Positions 48,579 to 56,976 of a DNA stretch of 64,000 nt are shown one piece after another. Below the pieces are notes generated by a model, which saw only the letters and a program-made list of their open reading frames with translations, made no database searches and was not told the origin of the DNA. The DNA is taken from NCBI GenBank assembly GCA_023429135.1, contig JAEYWD010000119.1, positions 1 to 64,000 of the forward strand. The letters run 5' to 3'. The first letter of the stretch is position 1, and every line of letters begins with the position of its first letter. Made by a program: the position numbers and the translations under genes. This stretch comes from Bacteroidota bacterium (GTDB lineage: Bacteria > Bacteroidota > Bacteroidia > Bacteroidales > JAAUTT01).

Positions 48579-49277
48579 ATGGGTGGCAAGTATAATTCAA
48601 TAAAAAGGTTAATAGAGCTTTGGGATGCCTATGAGGAAGAGACCAACCAACAGGAATTACTTGAATTCGCCGATTGGTTAATTTCAAAACTGAAAGAAAA
48701 GCCGGAACTCAATGTAAAATACAACCGGAAAATGAATAAAAATGATGAGTCTCATAATTCATTATTATTTAAAAATATGGACGAGCCATCACGGTTTCTG
48801 GAATATACTTCAAGAATTTCCCGGCTACACGATTTTTACATCAAGAAATTTTTTACCGACTTGCCTATAAACAACAGGCTCGAATATCTTTTCCTATATT
48901 CTGTTAATGCTAAGAAAGAAGCAAAGAAAACAGAATTGATCAATATGCACCTGGTTGATTATACAACAGGAATGGATACAATAAAAAGGTTGGTAAATAA
49001 TAATTTACTCGCAGAAACCCCGGATGAATCTGATAAACGCGCAAAATTATTGGTGATAACTGATAATGGTAAGCGTTTGCTTGAACAAGCGGGCAAGAAA
49101 ATTACAGATGAAATTCAAATGTTTCTCTCTTGCATAAGTTCGAATAAATGGAAAAAGACCATTTCGGTCTTTGAGGAGATTAACGATTTTCACTCAGAGA
49201 TCTATCGCACCCACAACGACAAAACACCCGCCGAACTATTAAACCTGATGGATTCTTTGAAGCATTTATACAGGTAG
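48579..49277 (+). CDS. MarR-family transcriptional regulator
   Basis: A 232-residue winged-helix regulator. The N-terminal ~75 residues are a helical extension (LIELWDAYEEETNQQELLEF). The DNA-binding part (~95-190) has NRLEYLFLYSVN, LINMHLVDYTTGMDTIKRLV (recognition helix) and the wing KRAKLLVITDNGKRLL. It is longer than typical MarR (~150). It is divergent from a GreA-like/DUF2582 operon across a palindrome that overlaps both promoters, so autoregulation and control of that operon are probable. Ligand unknown. Confidence 0.85.
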   Translation: MGGKYNSIKRLIELWDAYEEETNQQELLEFADWLISKLKEKPELNVKYNRKMNKNDESHNSLLFKNMDEPSRFLEYTSRISRLHDFYIKKFFTDLPINNRLEYLFLYSVNAKKEAKKTELINMHLVDYTTGMDTIKRLVNNNLLAETPDESDKRAKLLVITDNGKRLLEQAGKKITDEIQMFLSCISSNKWKKTISVFEEINDFHSEIYRTHNDKTPAELLNLMDSLKHLYR

Positions 49278-49379
49278 TATAAAGTTTAAAATGCAGCAAG
49301 ATTTAACACCAATCAGCACTATATAACCATCCTGCTAATTATTTGTTAATGTTCTATTAAATTGAATATTTGCCCAGAA

Positions 49380-49727
49380 ATGTTTACAAAAAGAAGAATC
49401 TATGACCCGGAAGATCCAGAGGAAAAGTATACCGTACTAGTAGACCGGCTTTGGCCTCGTGGAATATCGAAGGAGCAGGCAAACTGGAACGAATGGATGA
49501 AGGAAATATCCCCCAGTGAAGATTTGCGAAAATGGTTTGGTCATGATCCTAATAAATGGCTTCAATTCAGTAAAAAATACAAAGAAGAATTATCCGGTAA
49601 GCAAAATGAATTGACAAAATTGGCGGAGCTCCAAAAGAAATATGGTACCATAACCCTGCTGTTTGCAGCTAAAGACACAGAACGAAACAATGCAACCGTA
49701 TTGAAGGAATATCTGGAGTCGCTTTAA
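49380..49727 (+). CDS. DUF488 (YeaO-type) family protein
   Basis: A 115-residue protein matching the YeaO branch of DUF488: TKRRIYDPEDPEEKYTVLVD, RLWPRGISKEQANWNEW, KEISPSEDLRKWFGHDP and TITLLFAAKDTERNNAT. The ATG at 49380 is preferred; a TTG at 49362 would add six residues. Function is not established; some relatives are linked to heme or transcription-related roles, and the RLWPRG motif is the family signature. It lies 85 bp downstream of the MarR gene and may be co-transcribed. Confidence 0.88.
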   Translation: MFTKRRIYDPEDPEEKYTVLVDRLWPRGISKEQANWNEWMKEISPSEDLRKWFGHDPNKWLQFSKKYKEELSGKQNELTKLAELQKKYGTITLLFAAKDTERNNATVLKEYLESL

Positions 49728-49803
49728 ACCGTTGCTTTTAGAGAGGGGGATAAATAGAACGTCCCCCTCTGTAGAAACAAACATGATAAAATATCCCTAT
49801 TGC

Positions 49804-50913
49804 TTATTTACCAATCGGCCCCGGTTCTTTTACCTTTTTCATAAGATTGTCGTTCCATTCGCCTGACACCTTTATTTCCGCTATGGCACCTAATGTAAAA
49901 GCCTCAATTAAATTGTGGTTTAGGTAAACATACATTCCAGGCTGCCGGAACTGGTATAAGGCAGCCACAGCCGATCCACCTGCAACCGGCCATGTTTCAT
50001 AGTTTGTCACCGGTTTATCGTTAAATGAGCCACCAGGCCAAAATAAGTCAGCATGACCACCCACTATGTGAATTCTCGTATCTCTGTTTGCCTGCGAGGT
50101 GATAAACAAAACTTTTTCTCCTACATCTACCTGCAAAGCGTTACTTCCCGTTAAAGAATTTTCCATGCCATTAAATACCAGATGGCTTGGGATAAGACTT
50201 TTCATTTTCGCGGTAAGATCTCCAAAGCCGGCAGCGGGTGAGTCGTATTCTTTATATTTTCCGTTTTCTTCTTTGGTCAGATAGAAATCCTGTTCGCTAA
50301 TGTAAAAAGCTTTGTCGTACTTAACAGGGTTTCCCAGCTCATCTTTGAGGCCTTCCCTGGGCAGAACCATAATGGCTCCGTTCATTCCCGATACAACATG
50401 CAAGGGGACCATAATTCCGCCCGGGGCGCAGTGGTAGACAAATACTCCGGGTTTTGTAGCTTTAAAAATAAAGGTAGCTTCTTCGCCCGGGTTAACAAGG
50501 CTTAGATCTCCTCCGCCCATCGCGCCGGTTGCTGCATGAAAATCAATATTGTGCGGCATCGAATTCTTGGCCGGATTCACCAAGGTTAGCTGAACATAAT
50601 CATTTTGATGTACTACAATCATAGGCCCTGGAACAGTTCCGTTAAAAGTGAGCGCCCAGGTTTTCACGCCTGGAGCAATTTCAATGATTTTTTCGTCCAC
50701 AACTAGCCTTACATCCACAATTACTTCACTGTTCTTTTCAACTACCTGTTCATGCACAGGTAAGGCCGGAGGAGCTACCATTTCCTGTGTTATATGTTTC
50801 ATGTTATCGGAAGAAGTGGTGCCGGTTTCCTTAAACACAGATGTTTGTTGATCCTTGTTGCTGCATCCTGCCGCAATAAAGAGTATTATGGAAACTATTA
50901 CTATATGTTTCAT
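49804..50913 (-). CDS. nirK: copper-containing nitrite reductase (lipoprotein)
   Basis: A 369-residue enzyme reducing nitrite to nitric oxide. The signal ends in a lipobox (FIAAGC, Cys17), so it is lipid-anchored. All copper ligands are visible: MPHNIDFH (type 1 His, catalytic Asp, type 2 His), YHCAPGG (type 2 His, type 1 Cys), VPLHVVSGM (type 1 His and Met), HIVGGHADL (catalytic His) and YLNHNL (type 2 His). Two cupredoxin domains of normal length. It lies downstream of an Rrf2 regulator and RIC on the same strand, so NO production is paired with NO sensing and repair. Confidence 0.95.
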   Translation of the reverse strand: MKHIVIVSIILFIAAGCSNKDQQTSVFKETGTTSSDNMKHITQEMVAPPALPVHEQVVEKNSEVIVDVRLVVDEKIIEIAPGVKTWALTFNGTVPGPMIVVHQNDYVQLTLVNPAKNSMPHNIDFHAATGAMGGGDLSLVNPGEEATFIFKATKPGVFVYHCAPGGIMVPLHVVSGMNGAIMVLPREGLKDELGNPVKYDKAFYISEQDFYLTKEENGKYKEYDSPAAGFGDLTAKMKSLIPSHLVFNGMENSLTGSNALQVDVGEKVLFITSQANRDTRIHIVGGHADLFWPGGSFNDKPVTNYETWPVAGGSAVAALYQFRQPGMYVYLNHNLIEAFTLGAIAEIKVSGEWNDNLMKKVKEPGPIGK

Positions 50914-50938
50914 ATCCTTAGTTTTTAGATTTATTTTT

Positions 50939-50946
50939 CAAACGTA
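50939..50946 (-). promoter_or_regulatory. -7 element of nirK
   Basis: TACGTTTG on the minus strand fits TAnnTTTG, 26 bp before the nirK start codon and within the gap after the Rrf2 gene, suggesting that nirK has its own promoter. Confidence 0.45.
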
Positions 50947-50960
50947 CTTTCATGCTTCGT

Positions 50961-51395
50961 TTATTTCCGGGTCAGTATTGCTTTATGATCAGTAATTTTG
51001 TTTGCAAGTGCCTGAACCGTTTTTTCCGAAACCATTTTAAAAAATGTTTCTCTTACTTTGGAGTAATCATCATGTAACGGGCATGGATTTTCGCTGTCGC
51101 ACGACTTTAAGCCGAAACCGCAACGCGAAAAAAATTTTTTACCTTCTAACAGGCTAACAATATCATATAATGGTAAAGGGTTCTCCGGCTTATCAAAAAA
51201 GAACCCTCCACCCCGGCCTTTCATTGAAGATATAATACCATCGCGAGTTAAGGTGCGGAGTATTTTGGCTGTAAATTGTTCAGGCGAATCTATCTCCAGT
51301 GAAATCTCCTTAAAACCAGGCCTCTTTCCAGCCTGGTTCTGAAGATATATATATACCAGTGCCCTGATGGCATATTCCGTTGTCTTTCCCAGCAT
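50961..51395 (-). CDS. Rrf2-family transcriptional regulator (NsrR/IscR-like)
   Basis: A 144-residue winged-helix regulator: KTTEYAIRALVYIYLQNQAG, DNA-binding helix SPEQFTAKILRTLTRDGIIS with wing MKGRGGGFF, and a C-terminal cysteine triad in CGFGLKSCDSENPC (C-x6-C-x5-C), the [2Fe-2S] ligand set of NsrR/IscR-type sensors. It sits 2 bp downstream of the RIC gene and upstream of nirK, so nitric oxide is the likely signal. A palindrome in the RIC-metE gap is a candidate operator. Confidence 0.92.
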   Translation of the reverse strand: MLGKTTEYAIRALVYIYLQNQAGKRPGFKEISLEIDSPEQFTAKILRTLTRDGIISSMKGRGGGFFFDKPENPLPLYDIVSLLEGKKFFSRCGFGLKSCDSENPCPLHDDYSKVRETFFKMVSEKTVQALANKITDHKAILTRK

Positions 51396-51397
51396 GG

Positions 51398-52420
51398 TTA
51401 CTTTGCAAATTCGATTTTCGAACCAATTTCCATAATTACCACCGCCTTAAAGGTAGATATTATTGACAGGGTATGGTTTATCATAGCTGGTATAACAAAG
51501 GTATCACCTGCTTTTAACAAATCTTCACGGTTATCTATGTTAAGCACTGCACTGCCTTCCTGAACTATAATTACCGCTTCCCGTGTGCTGTAATGCAGGG
51601 GCATTTGCATCCCTTCGTTGCCTGTCACTTCCAGAACCTTCAAAGATGCTCCGTTTTGCAAGGTGACCAGTTTTGGATAATTTTCCCCGCCTGTTTCCCC
51701 GTAAAATTGCTTTTCTATTTCAAGGGCCGAGGGAAACAGAATATTATTTTCCAGGTGGATATGACGGTGTAAGTCCTGTTCAAAGTCCTTCAGTTCTTTA
51801 ATGGTAACCTCGTATGTGGTACATGCATCATCAGGCAGGGTGTAATTATCCGATAGTTTCGAAATTTCTGCAAACCTGTCGCCTTCATTCTGATGTTCGG
51901 CCATCATCATCGCAATGGGATTGGCTACAGAACCAAACGGCGCTTTAGGTAACGAAGAATGTGTTTTACGTGCAGCCTCAAGCCGTTTTATATAAGGAAA
52001 CAGCATTAACTCCTCCTTTTGCATGTGCATTGTAAGCTCTCCCGCCGAAATATGAAACAACCTTTGTATTTCAGCAAGCTCGGGATGGTTTGTCCCATGA
52101 ACCTTGGCAATCTTTTCGAGATTCTTTTCCAAAAAAGGAACTTGTTCACGCACATAGGCATGATGCTTCTTTACAATGTGGTCGCTTAATTCTGCTAACG
52201 ACAGACTGTTAATATATTCCGTATCCTCATCGGGTTGTGCAGCTATATTGTTAAGTTGCGCGATAAGCTTCTCCTGGTTAAGTCCTTTTTCCTTGCAAGC
52301 ATCGGTAATGGCTTTATTACCTCCGCAACAATAATCAATATTATGAGCCTGAAAAATCTGAGCAGTCTTATAATTCTTTTTTACTACGTCTTTTACAATG
52401 GTATCTTCAAGTATATTCAT
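51398..52420 (-). CDS. ric: iron-sulfur repair di-iron protein (RIC/ScdA) fused to a cupin domain
   Basis: A 340-residue protein. Residues ~5-55 are the ScdA N-terminal domain with the NIDYCCGG motif. Residues ~75-230 form a hemerythrin-like four-helix bundle with conserved His/Glu (IVKKHHAYVREQ, GELTMHMQKEELMLFPY, AEHQNEGDRF, LHRHIHLENNILFP) that binds a di-iron centre. Residues ~255-335 are a cupin (MPLHYSTREAVIIVQEGSAV, GDTFVIPAMINHTL). Standard RIC is ~220-245 residues, so the cupin is an added module. It repairs Fe-S clusters after nitrosative stress. Followed within 2 bp by the Rrf2 regulator. Confidence 0.92.
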   Translation of the reverse strand: MNILEDTIVKDVVKKNYKTAQIFQAHNIDYCCGGNKAITDACKEKGLNQEKLIAQLNNIAAQPDEDTEYINSLSLAELSDHIVKKHHAYVREQVPFLEKNLEKIAKVHGTNHPELAEIQRLFHISAGELTMHMQKEELMLFPYIKRLEAARKTHSSLPKAPFGSVANPIAMMMAEHQNEGDRFAEISKLSDNYTLPDDACTTYEVTIKELKDFEQDLHRHIHLENNILFPSALEIEKQFYGETGGENYPKLVTLQNGASLKVLEVTGNEGMQMPLHYSTREAVIIVQEGSAVLNIDNREDLLKAGDTFVIPAMINHTLSIISTFKAVVIMEIGSKIEFAK

Positions 52421-52445
52421 AACTACGTTTTTTGAATTTATAAGA

Positions 52446-52453
52446 CAAAATTA
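52446..52453 (-). promoter_or_regulatory. -7 element of the RIC-Rrf2 transcript
   Basis: TAATTTTG on the minus strand fits TAnnTTTG, about 26 bp before the RIC start codon. Confidence 0.45.
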
Positions 52454-52481
52454 CAAAATAAATGGATATAAAGGTCTTTTT

Positions 52482-52503
52482 ATACATAAAAGATGTATCT
52501 TTG
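52482..52503. promoter_or_regulatory. palindromic operator overlapping the metE promoter
   Basis: ATACAT-AAAAG-ATGTAT (52482-52498) is an inverted repeat, and AAAGATGTATCTTT within it resembles an NsrR half-site (AAGATGYATTT). It overlaps TATCTTTG (52496-52503), a TAnnTTTG -7 element for metE. A single Rrf2-type repressor bound here could control metE and the divergent RIC operon. Confidence 0.5.
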
Positions 52504-52532
52504 TATGAAGAAACCAATAATTTTATTTTGAT

Positions 52533-54872
52533 ATGATTACACATAATTTAGGATATCCAAGGATTGGCAATCAAAGAGAATTAAAAAAAGCAGTTGAAGG
52601 GTACTGGTCGGGAAAGAATACAGACGACCAAATAATACAAACCGGAGCTGCTATTAGAAAAGCTAATTGGCTATTACAAAAGGAAGCAGGAATTGATTTG
52701 GTACCATCGAACGATTTTTCTTTTTACGACCAGGTGCTGGATATGGCTTTTACAGTAAACGCAATTCCCAAACGTTTTAAGCAACTAACCAGTTCATCCG
52801 GTTCAAAAACTGACCTGTATTTTGCCATGGCCAGAGGATATCAGAAGGATAACATTGATATAACTGCAATGGAGATGACAAAGTGGTTTGATACCAACTA
52901 CCATTATATTGTCCCTGAATTTTATAAGGACCAAAGTTTTGAACTCCATGATAAGAAATTTCTTAACGAATTTTTAGAAGCCAAACAGCTCGGAATAACA
53001 ACGAAGCCTGTTTTATTAGGCCCCGTATCATTTCTTCTGCTTGGTAAAGAAAAGGAAGATGGTTTTAACCGCATTGATCTTATAGACAACCTTTTGCCTG
53101 TGTATTGTGAAATCATATCAATTTTAAGCAGGAATGGGGCTGCCTGGATACAGTTTGATGAACCCTGCTTAGCGATGGATTTAAATTCTGACCAAAAGTT
53201 AACCTTTTTAAAAGTTTATGAAAAATTAAAGTCGGTGGCTCCAACAATCAATATTATGGTAGCAACCTATTTTAACGGCCTGCTGGACAATACTTCCTTA
53301 GCGCTTAGTTTGCCGGTTAAAGCTTTTCATGTGGATTTGGTCAGGGATCCCGATCAACTGGATACTATTCTGGATCATGCAGGTAGTGAAATGATTATTT
53401 CTCTGGGTATTGTGGATGGCCGGAATATATGGAAAAATAATTTTGAGAATTCACTGAAACTTATCCACAAGGCCCTGAAGGCATTAGGAACCGACAGGGT
53501 AATGGTTGCTCCATCCTGTTCTTTATTGCATGTACCGTGCGATCTGGACTTAGAAACCAATACCGGAATTTTATCTCCCGAAATAAAACAATGGATGTCG
53601 TTTGCAAAACAAAAAATTGATGAAGTTGTAAACCTCCGTAAAATTGCAACCAATGACGGAAATGCTGAAACAAACCTGATTCTGGCTTCAAATAAAAAAG
53701 CAAATGACAGCCGCAAAACTTCACCACTCATAAATAATCAGGCTGTAAAGGAAAGAATGTTGCATATCCGGGATTATGAATCAATGACAAGGATGACATT
53801 CCCTTTACGCAAAAAAATCCAGCAAAAAAGCCTCAGCCTACCGGTTTTTCCAACAACAACCATAGGTTCATTTCCTCAGACTTCCGAAGTAAGGTTGTGG
53901 CGTGCAAAACTGAAGAAAAAGGAGATTAACGAACAGGAATATAACTCCTTTATCTGTCAGGAAATAGAAAAAGCTATCCGCTGGCAGGAAGAAATTGGTT
54001 TGGATGTTCTTGTTCATGGTGAATTTGAACGTAACGATATGGTCGAATACTTTGGCGAAAAGCTGGATGGGTTTGCTTTTACAAAGAATGGATGGGTTCA
54101 GAGTTATGGAACACGGTGTGTAAAACCTCCCGTTATTTTCGGAGATGTTTACAGATCCAATGCCATGACTGTTGAATGGACCAATTATGCGCAATCGCTC
54201 ACTCATAAGCCGGTGAAAGGTATGCTCACGGGTCCGGTCACTATTTTGGAATGGTCGTTTGTAAGAGATGATCAGCCCCGTTCAGAAACTTGTCGGCAAA
54301 TTGCTCTTGCCATCAGGGATGAAGTATTGGATTTGGAAAAGGCAAATATTAAAATTATACAGATAGATGAACCTGCATTAAGGGAAGGATTGCCCCTTCG
54401 AAAGAAAGATTGGGAAACCTATCTTGATTGGGCAGTGAAAGCATTTCGGCTCACTTATGCTGGCATAAGTAACGAAACTCAGATTCACACGCACATGTGC
54501 TACTCGGAGTTTAACGACATCATAAGCGATATTACAAAGCTCGATGCCGATGTTATCACTATTGAATGCTCGAGATCACAAATGGAATTGCTGGATGTAT
54601 TCGCACAATTTCATTATCCTAACGATATCGGTCCCGGGCTGTACGATATTCATTCACCGCGTGTTCCTACGGAAGCTGAAATGATTCAGTTACTTGAAAA
54701 AGCAACTTCTGTAATCCCTTATGAAAATATTTGGGTTAACCCCGACTGCGGATTAAAAACCCGCGATTGGCCCGAAACAGAAGAATCGATTAAAAAAATG
54801 GTTCAGGCAGCAAAAACACTTCGGCAAAATATTGGTTCAGTAAAATATGTAAGTAAAGAAATTACGAACTAA
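52533..54872 (+). CDS. metE: cobalamin-independent methionine synthase
   Basis: A 779-residue enzyme that methylates homocysteine using 5-methyltetrahydropteroyl-triglutamate. It has two homologous barrels. The N-terminal GYPRIGNQRELKKAVE stretch is typical. Zinc ligands in the C-terminal barrel are HTHMCYSEF (His and Cys), TIECSRS (Glu) and NPDCGLKTR (Cys); the substrate-binding IGSFPQT is present. Full length for the family. It is divergent from the NO-repair gene RIC, with a shared 112-bp promoter region, an unusual context for metE. Confidence 0.96.
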   Translation: MITHNLGYPRIGNQRELKKAVEGYWSGKNTDDQIIQTGAAIRKANWLLQKEAGIDLVPSNDFSFYDQVLDMAFTVNAIPKRFKQLTSSSGSKTDLYFAMARGYQKDNIDITAMEMTKWFDTNYHYIVPEFYKDQSFELHDKKFLNEFLEAKQLGITTKPVLLGPVSFLLLGKEKEDGFNRIDLIDNLLPVYCEIISILSRNGAAWIQFDEPCLAMDLNSDQKLTFLKVYEKLKSVAPTINIMVATYFNGLLDNTSLALSLPVKAFHVDLVRDPDQLDTILDHAGSEMIISLGIVDGRNIWKNNFENSLKLIHKALKALGTDRVMVAPSCSLLHVPCDLDLETNTGILSPEIKQWMSFAKQKIDEVVNLRKIATNDGNAETNLILASNKKANDSRKTSPLINNQAVKERMLHIRDYESMTRMTFPLRKKIQQKSLSLPVFPTTTIGSFPQTSEVRLWRAKLKKKEINEQEYNSFICQEIEKAIRWQEEIGLDVLVHGEFERNDMVEYFGEKLDGFAFTKNGWVQSYGTRCVKPPVIFGDVYRSNAMTVEWTNYAQSLTHKPVKGMLTGPVTILEWSFVRDDQPRSETCRQIALAIRDEVLDLEKANIKIIQIDEPALREGLPLRKKDWETYLDWAVKAFRLTYAGISNETQIHTHMCYSEFNDIISDITKLDADVITIECSRSQMELLDVFAQFHYPNDIGPGLYDIHSPRVPTEAEMIQLLEKATSVIPYENIWVNPDCGLKTRDWPETEESIKKMVQAAKTLRQNIGSVKYVSKEITN

Positions 54873-54875
54873 AAT

Positions 54876-55298
54876 ATGCAGCAGGAACCTTTAATCATAA
54901 TAGGTATAGCTCTGTTTTGGGCAGGTTTTGTAAGCGCCATCAGTTTTATGGAAGCATGGCTCAAATTTAAAGCTAAAGGAGTAACGTTAGCAATTGGTTT
55001 AAGCATTGGAAAAAGGATTTTTAAAGCATTAAACTTTGTAGAATGGTTCCTGTTCTTCCTTTTTATCTTTGTGTGGTACTTTCATTTTAAAGATACATGG
55101 GGAGGCAGAGAGTTGATTCCATTGCTGCTATTAATAATTCTTTTAATTCAAACATTTTATCTATTGCCAGGATTAAATAAACGGGCAGATATGGTTATTA
55201 GCGGACAGAATGTTGGACGATCCCGTATTCACATCTATTATGTAGGTGTAGAATTCGTTAAAGTACTGGTTTTAATTTTTTTAAGTGCAATTATTTAA
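54876..55298 (+). CDS. hypothetical four-helix membrane protein
   Basis: A 140-residue inner-membrane protein with four hydrophobic helices (residues ~6-24, 52-70, 80-98, 120-139). It starts 3 bp after the metE stop, so it is co-transcribed with metE. The first helix carries FWAGFVSAISFMEAWLKFKA, with conserved-looking Glu and Lys. No family is recognised with confidence; the size recalls DUF4149-type proteins. Its link to methionine synthesis or NO stress is unknown. Confidence 0.7.
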   Translation: MQQEPLIIIGIALFWAGFVSAISFMEAWLKFKAKGVTLAIGLSIGKRIFKALNFVEWFLFFLFIFVWYFHFKDTWGGRELIPLLLLIILLIQTFYLLPGLNKRADMVISGQNVGRSRIHIYYVGVEFVKVLVLIFLSAII

Positions 55299-55320
55299 AA
55301 GTCAATTAAAAACAATTAGC

Positions 55321-55605
55321 ATGAAAACAGATTTTATTTTTGTTGACCCTATATACGATGAAATATTTGCCAGGGAGCAGGCAAAAGATATCTCAAGAGT
55401 TATTTACTTTGGGAAAGGATCTGATCTGGAGGAAGTAAAGGATAAAATTTCCGGAAACCAAAAGAATGATTTAAATGAAGAATACATGGTTTTTGCTTCG
55501 GGAGAGAGGGTACGGATAGATCGTATAATAAGTATAAACGGTATTCCCGGTCCAGCATTCCAGGAATACGACAATTATGGTATGGCCTGTTTGGAATGCC
55601 AATAA
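55321..55605 (+). CDS. hypothetical protein
   Basis: A 94-residue cytoplasmic protein from the ATG at 55321 (MKTDFIFVDP); the open frame reaches back to 55285 with a start overlapping the previous gene by 14 bp. It is acidic with no cysteine motif except a C-terminal CLEC. Segments such as VDPIYDEIFAREQAKDISRV and EYMVFASGERVRIDRIISIN look folded. No recognised family. It probably belongs to the metE transcript. Confidence 0.55.
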   Translation: MKTDFIFVDPIYDEIFAREQAKDISRVIYFGKGSDLEEVKDKISGNQKNDLNEEYMVFASGERVRIDRIISINGIPGPAFQEYDNYGMACLECQ

Positions 55606-55738
55606 TTTTGCATCATCAACATGTCTAATCCTTTAAGCGATAAAAAGGGGTAAATTAAAGTTTTTTAACAAAACACCCTTCTTTGTCGCTGAACAATATT
55701 GGGTAAAATTTCGTATATTTGGGAAAAGGTCATTATCA

Positions 55739-56092
55739 ATGAGGGGTATCAGGAAACATAAAACGATATTTTCAGCAATCCTTACATTGTTTTTTACAAT
55801 GTATTCTTTGTACATTCCTTCTTTGTTACATGAAAACCTTTTAAAAAAATCTCAGAGCCCGGATCAGGTTAAAATCTCAGCTTCTGCATTCTTCTCCCAC
55901 GAGCAAACAATCTTATCTGAAAGGGTTGTTAATCCTAAATTTCTTATAAAAAAGCTGCAACTTGACAGATGTGAGGTTAAACACCCATGTTTAACCGCCA
56001 CAATATGCCTTTTAAATACCAAAACAGCAAAGCCGGATAATCAAACTTATTCATTTTCAGTTCTTGACAAGAGCTGTATTCTACGCATTTAG
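55739..56092 (+). CDS. hypothetical exported protein
   Basis: A 117-residue protein with an N-terminal hydrophobic segment (IFSAILTLFFTMYSLYIPSLL) that could be a signal peptide or anchor and a lysine-rich remainder with three cysteines near the end (RCEVKHPCLTATIC). No family recognised. It stands between the metE transcript and the GreA-like/DUF2582 pair. Coding is uncertain. Confidence 0.4.
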   Translation: MRGIRKHKTIFSAILTLFFTMYSLYIPSLLHENLLKKSQSPDQVKISASAFFSHEQTILSERVVNPKFLIKKLQLDRCEVKHPCLTATICLLNTKTAKPDNQTYSFSVLDKSCILRI

Positions 56093-56211
56093 AATTTACA
56101 CCTTCCTTTTTTTAACGAGTGGCCTCCTGTTGCAGACCATCTAAATTCTCTATTCATCATGGATGCAACTATTCCAAGGCTGTAAATTGTATAATTTAAA
56201 ATTAAGTTGCC

Positions 56212-56625
56212 ATGAAAAATAAAATTATTTTATCAAAAGTGGATTATTCGAAATTAAATTCAATGATCCTTAATTTACTTGATAGTAATGATTCTAATCT
56301 CCTTGAGTTAAATCGTCTCAATATCGAGATTAAACAGGCTAAAATAGTAGAACCTAAAAAAATAGAACCCGAATATGTAACAATGAATTCAATTATTGAA
56401 GTTGTTTTTTCACACACAGGAATCTCCAAAACGTTGCGTCTTGCTTATCCTAAAGAAGGTGACCTGAACGATGGTCGAATATCGGTGTTATCGCCTTTAG
56501 GTAGGGCTTTATTAGGGAGCCGAAAAGGGGAAACCGTTTCTTTCAAAGATCCTGATGGGGTTCATACCGTTACTATCAGGAATGTCATTTACCAACCCGA
56601 AGCCAATGGAGTAGACTTGCAATAG
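56212..56625 (+). CDS. GreA/GreB-family (Rnk-like) protein
   Basis: A 137-residue paralogue of the protein encoded at 47974-48420: short helical N-terminus (KVDYSKLNSMILNLLD), then the GreA C-terminal fold (EPEYVTMNSIIEVVF, TLRLAYPKEGD, RISVLSPLGRALLGSRKGE) and the shared ending VIYQPEANGVDLQ. It probably acts on RNA polymerase. Its stop codon touches the start of the DUF2582 gene, repeating the GreA-like/DUF2582 pairing seen at 47.3-48.4 kb. Confidence 0.85.
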   Translation: MKNKIILSKVDYSKLNSMILNLLDSNDSNLLELNRLNIEIKQAKIVEPKKIEPEYVTMNSIIEVVFSHTGISKTLRLAYPKEGDLNDGRISVLSPLGRALLGSRKGETVSFKDPDGVHTVTIRNVIYQPEANGVDLQ

Positions 56626-56859
56626 ATGAGTATTAATGATCTAAAACTTGTTAAGATGGGAAAAAATAATATAAATCACAATGCCGGTAAAATTTGGCAG
56701 ACAATTATTAAAAACAAAAACATGAAAATCTCCGACCTTAAGAAATTAACTCAACTGGATATTAAAGACCTGTATTTAGCTTTAGGTTGGCTGGCAAAGG
56801 ATAACAAAGTATATTTCTCACAAAAAGAAAGAGAATTGGAAGTCTGCCTTATGGGATAG
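56626..56859 (+). CDS. DUF2582 winged-helix protein (paralogue 3)
   Basis: A 77-residue winged-helix protein; an ATG at 56656 (MGKNNINH) gives a 67-residue form equal in length to its paralogues and may be the real start. It has NAGKIWQ, HTH DLKKLTQLDIKDLYLAL and GWLAKDNKVYF. It begins directly after the GreA-like stop codon, so coupling is certain if the longer form is used. A strong terminator follows at 56885. Confidence 0.8.
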   Translation: MSINDLKLVKMGKNNINHNAGKIWQTIIKNKNMKISDLKKLTQLDIKDLYLALGWLAKDNKVYFSQKERELEVCLMG

Positions 56860-56884
56860 TTCGTCATTGGACAAAATTCATCAT

Positions 56885-56926
56885 AAAAACAAAACAAGGC
56901 CGGAAATCGGCCTTATTTTGTTTTTA
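56885..56926. terminator. bidirectional terminator
   Basis: AAAAACAAAACAAGGCCG pairs with CGGCCTTATTTTGTTTTT around GAAAT, with a single mismatch. It ends the GreA-like/DUF2582 transcript and could also serve the convergent DUF6448 gene. Confidence 0.87.
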
Positions 56927-56976
56927 TGGTCAAAAAGGAATTTCTGTTTGCCACTTTTTTTCGCAATTCTAACTAT

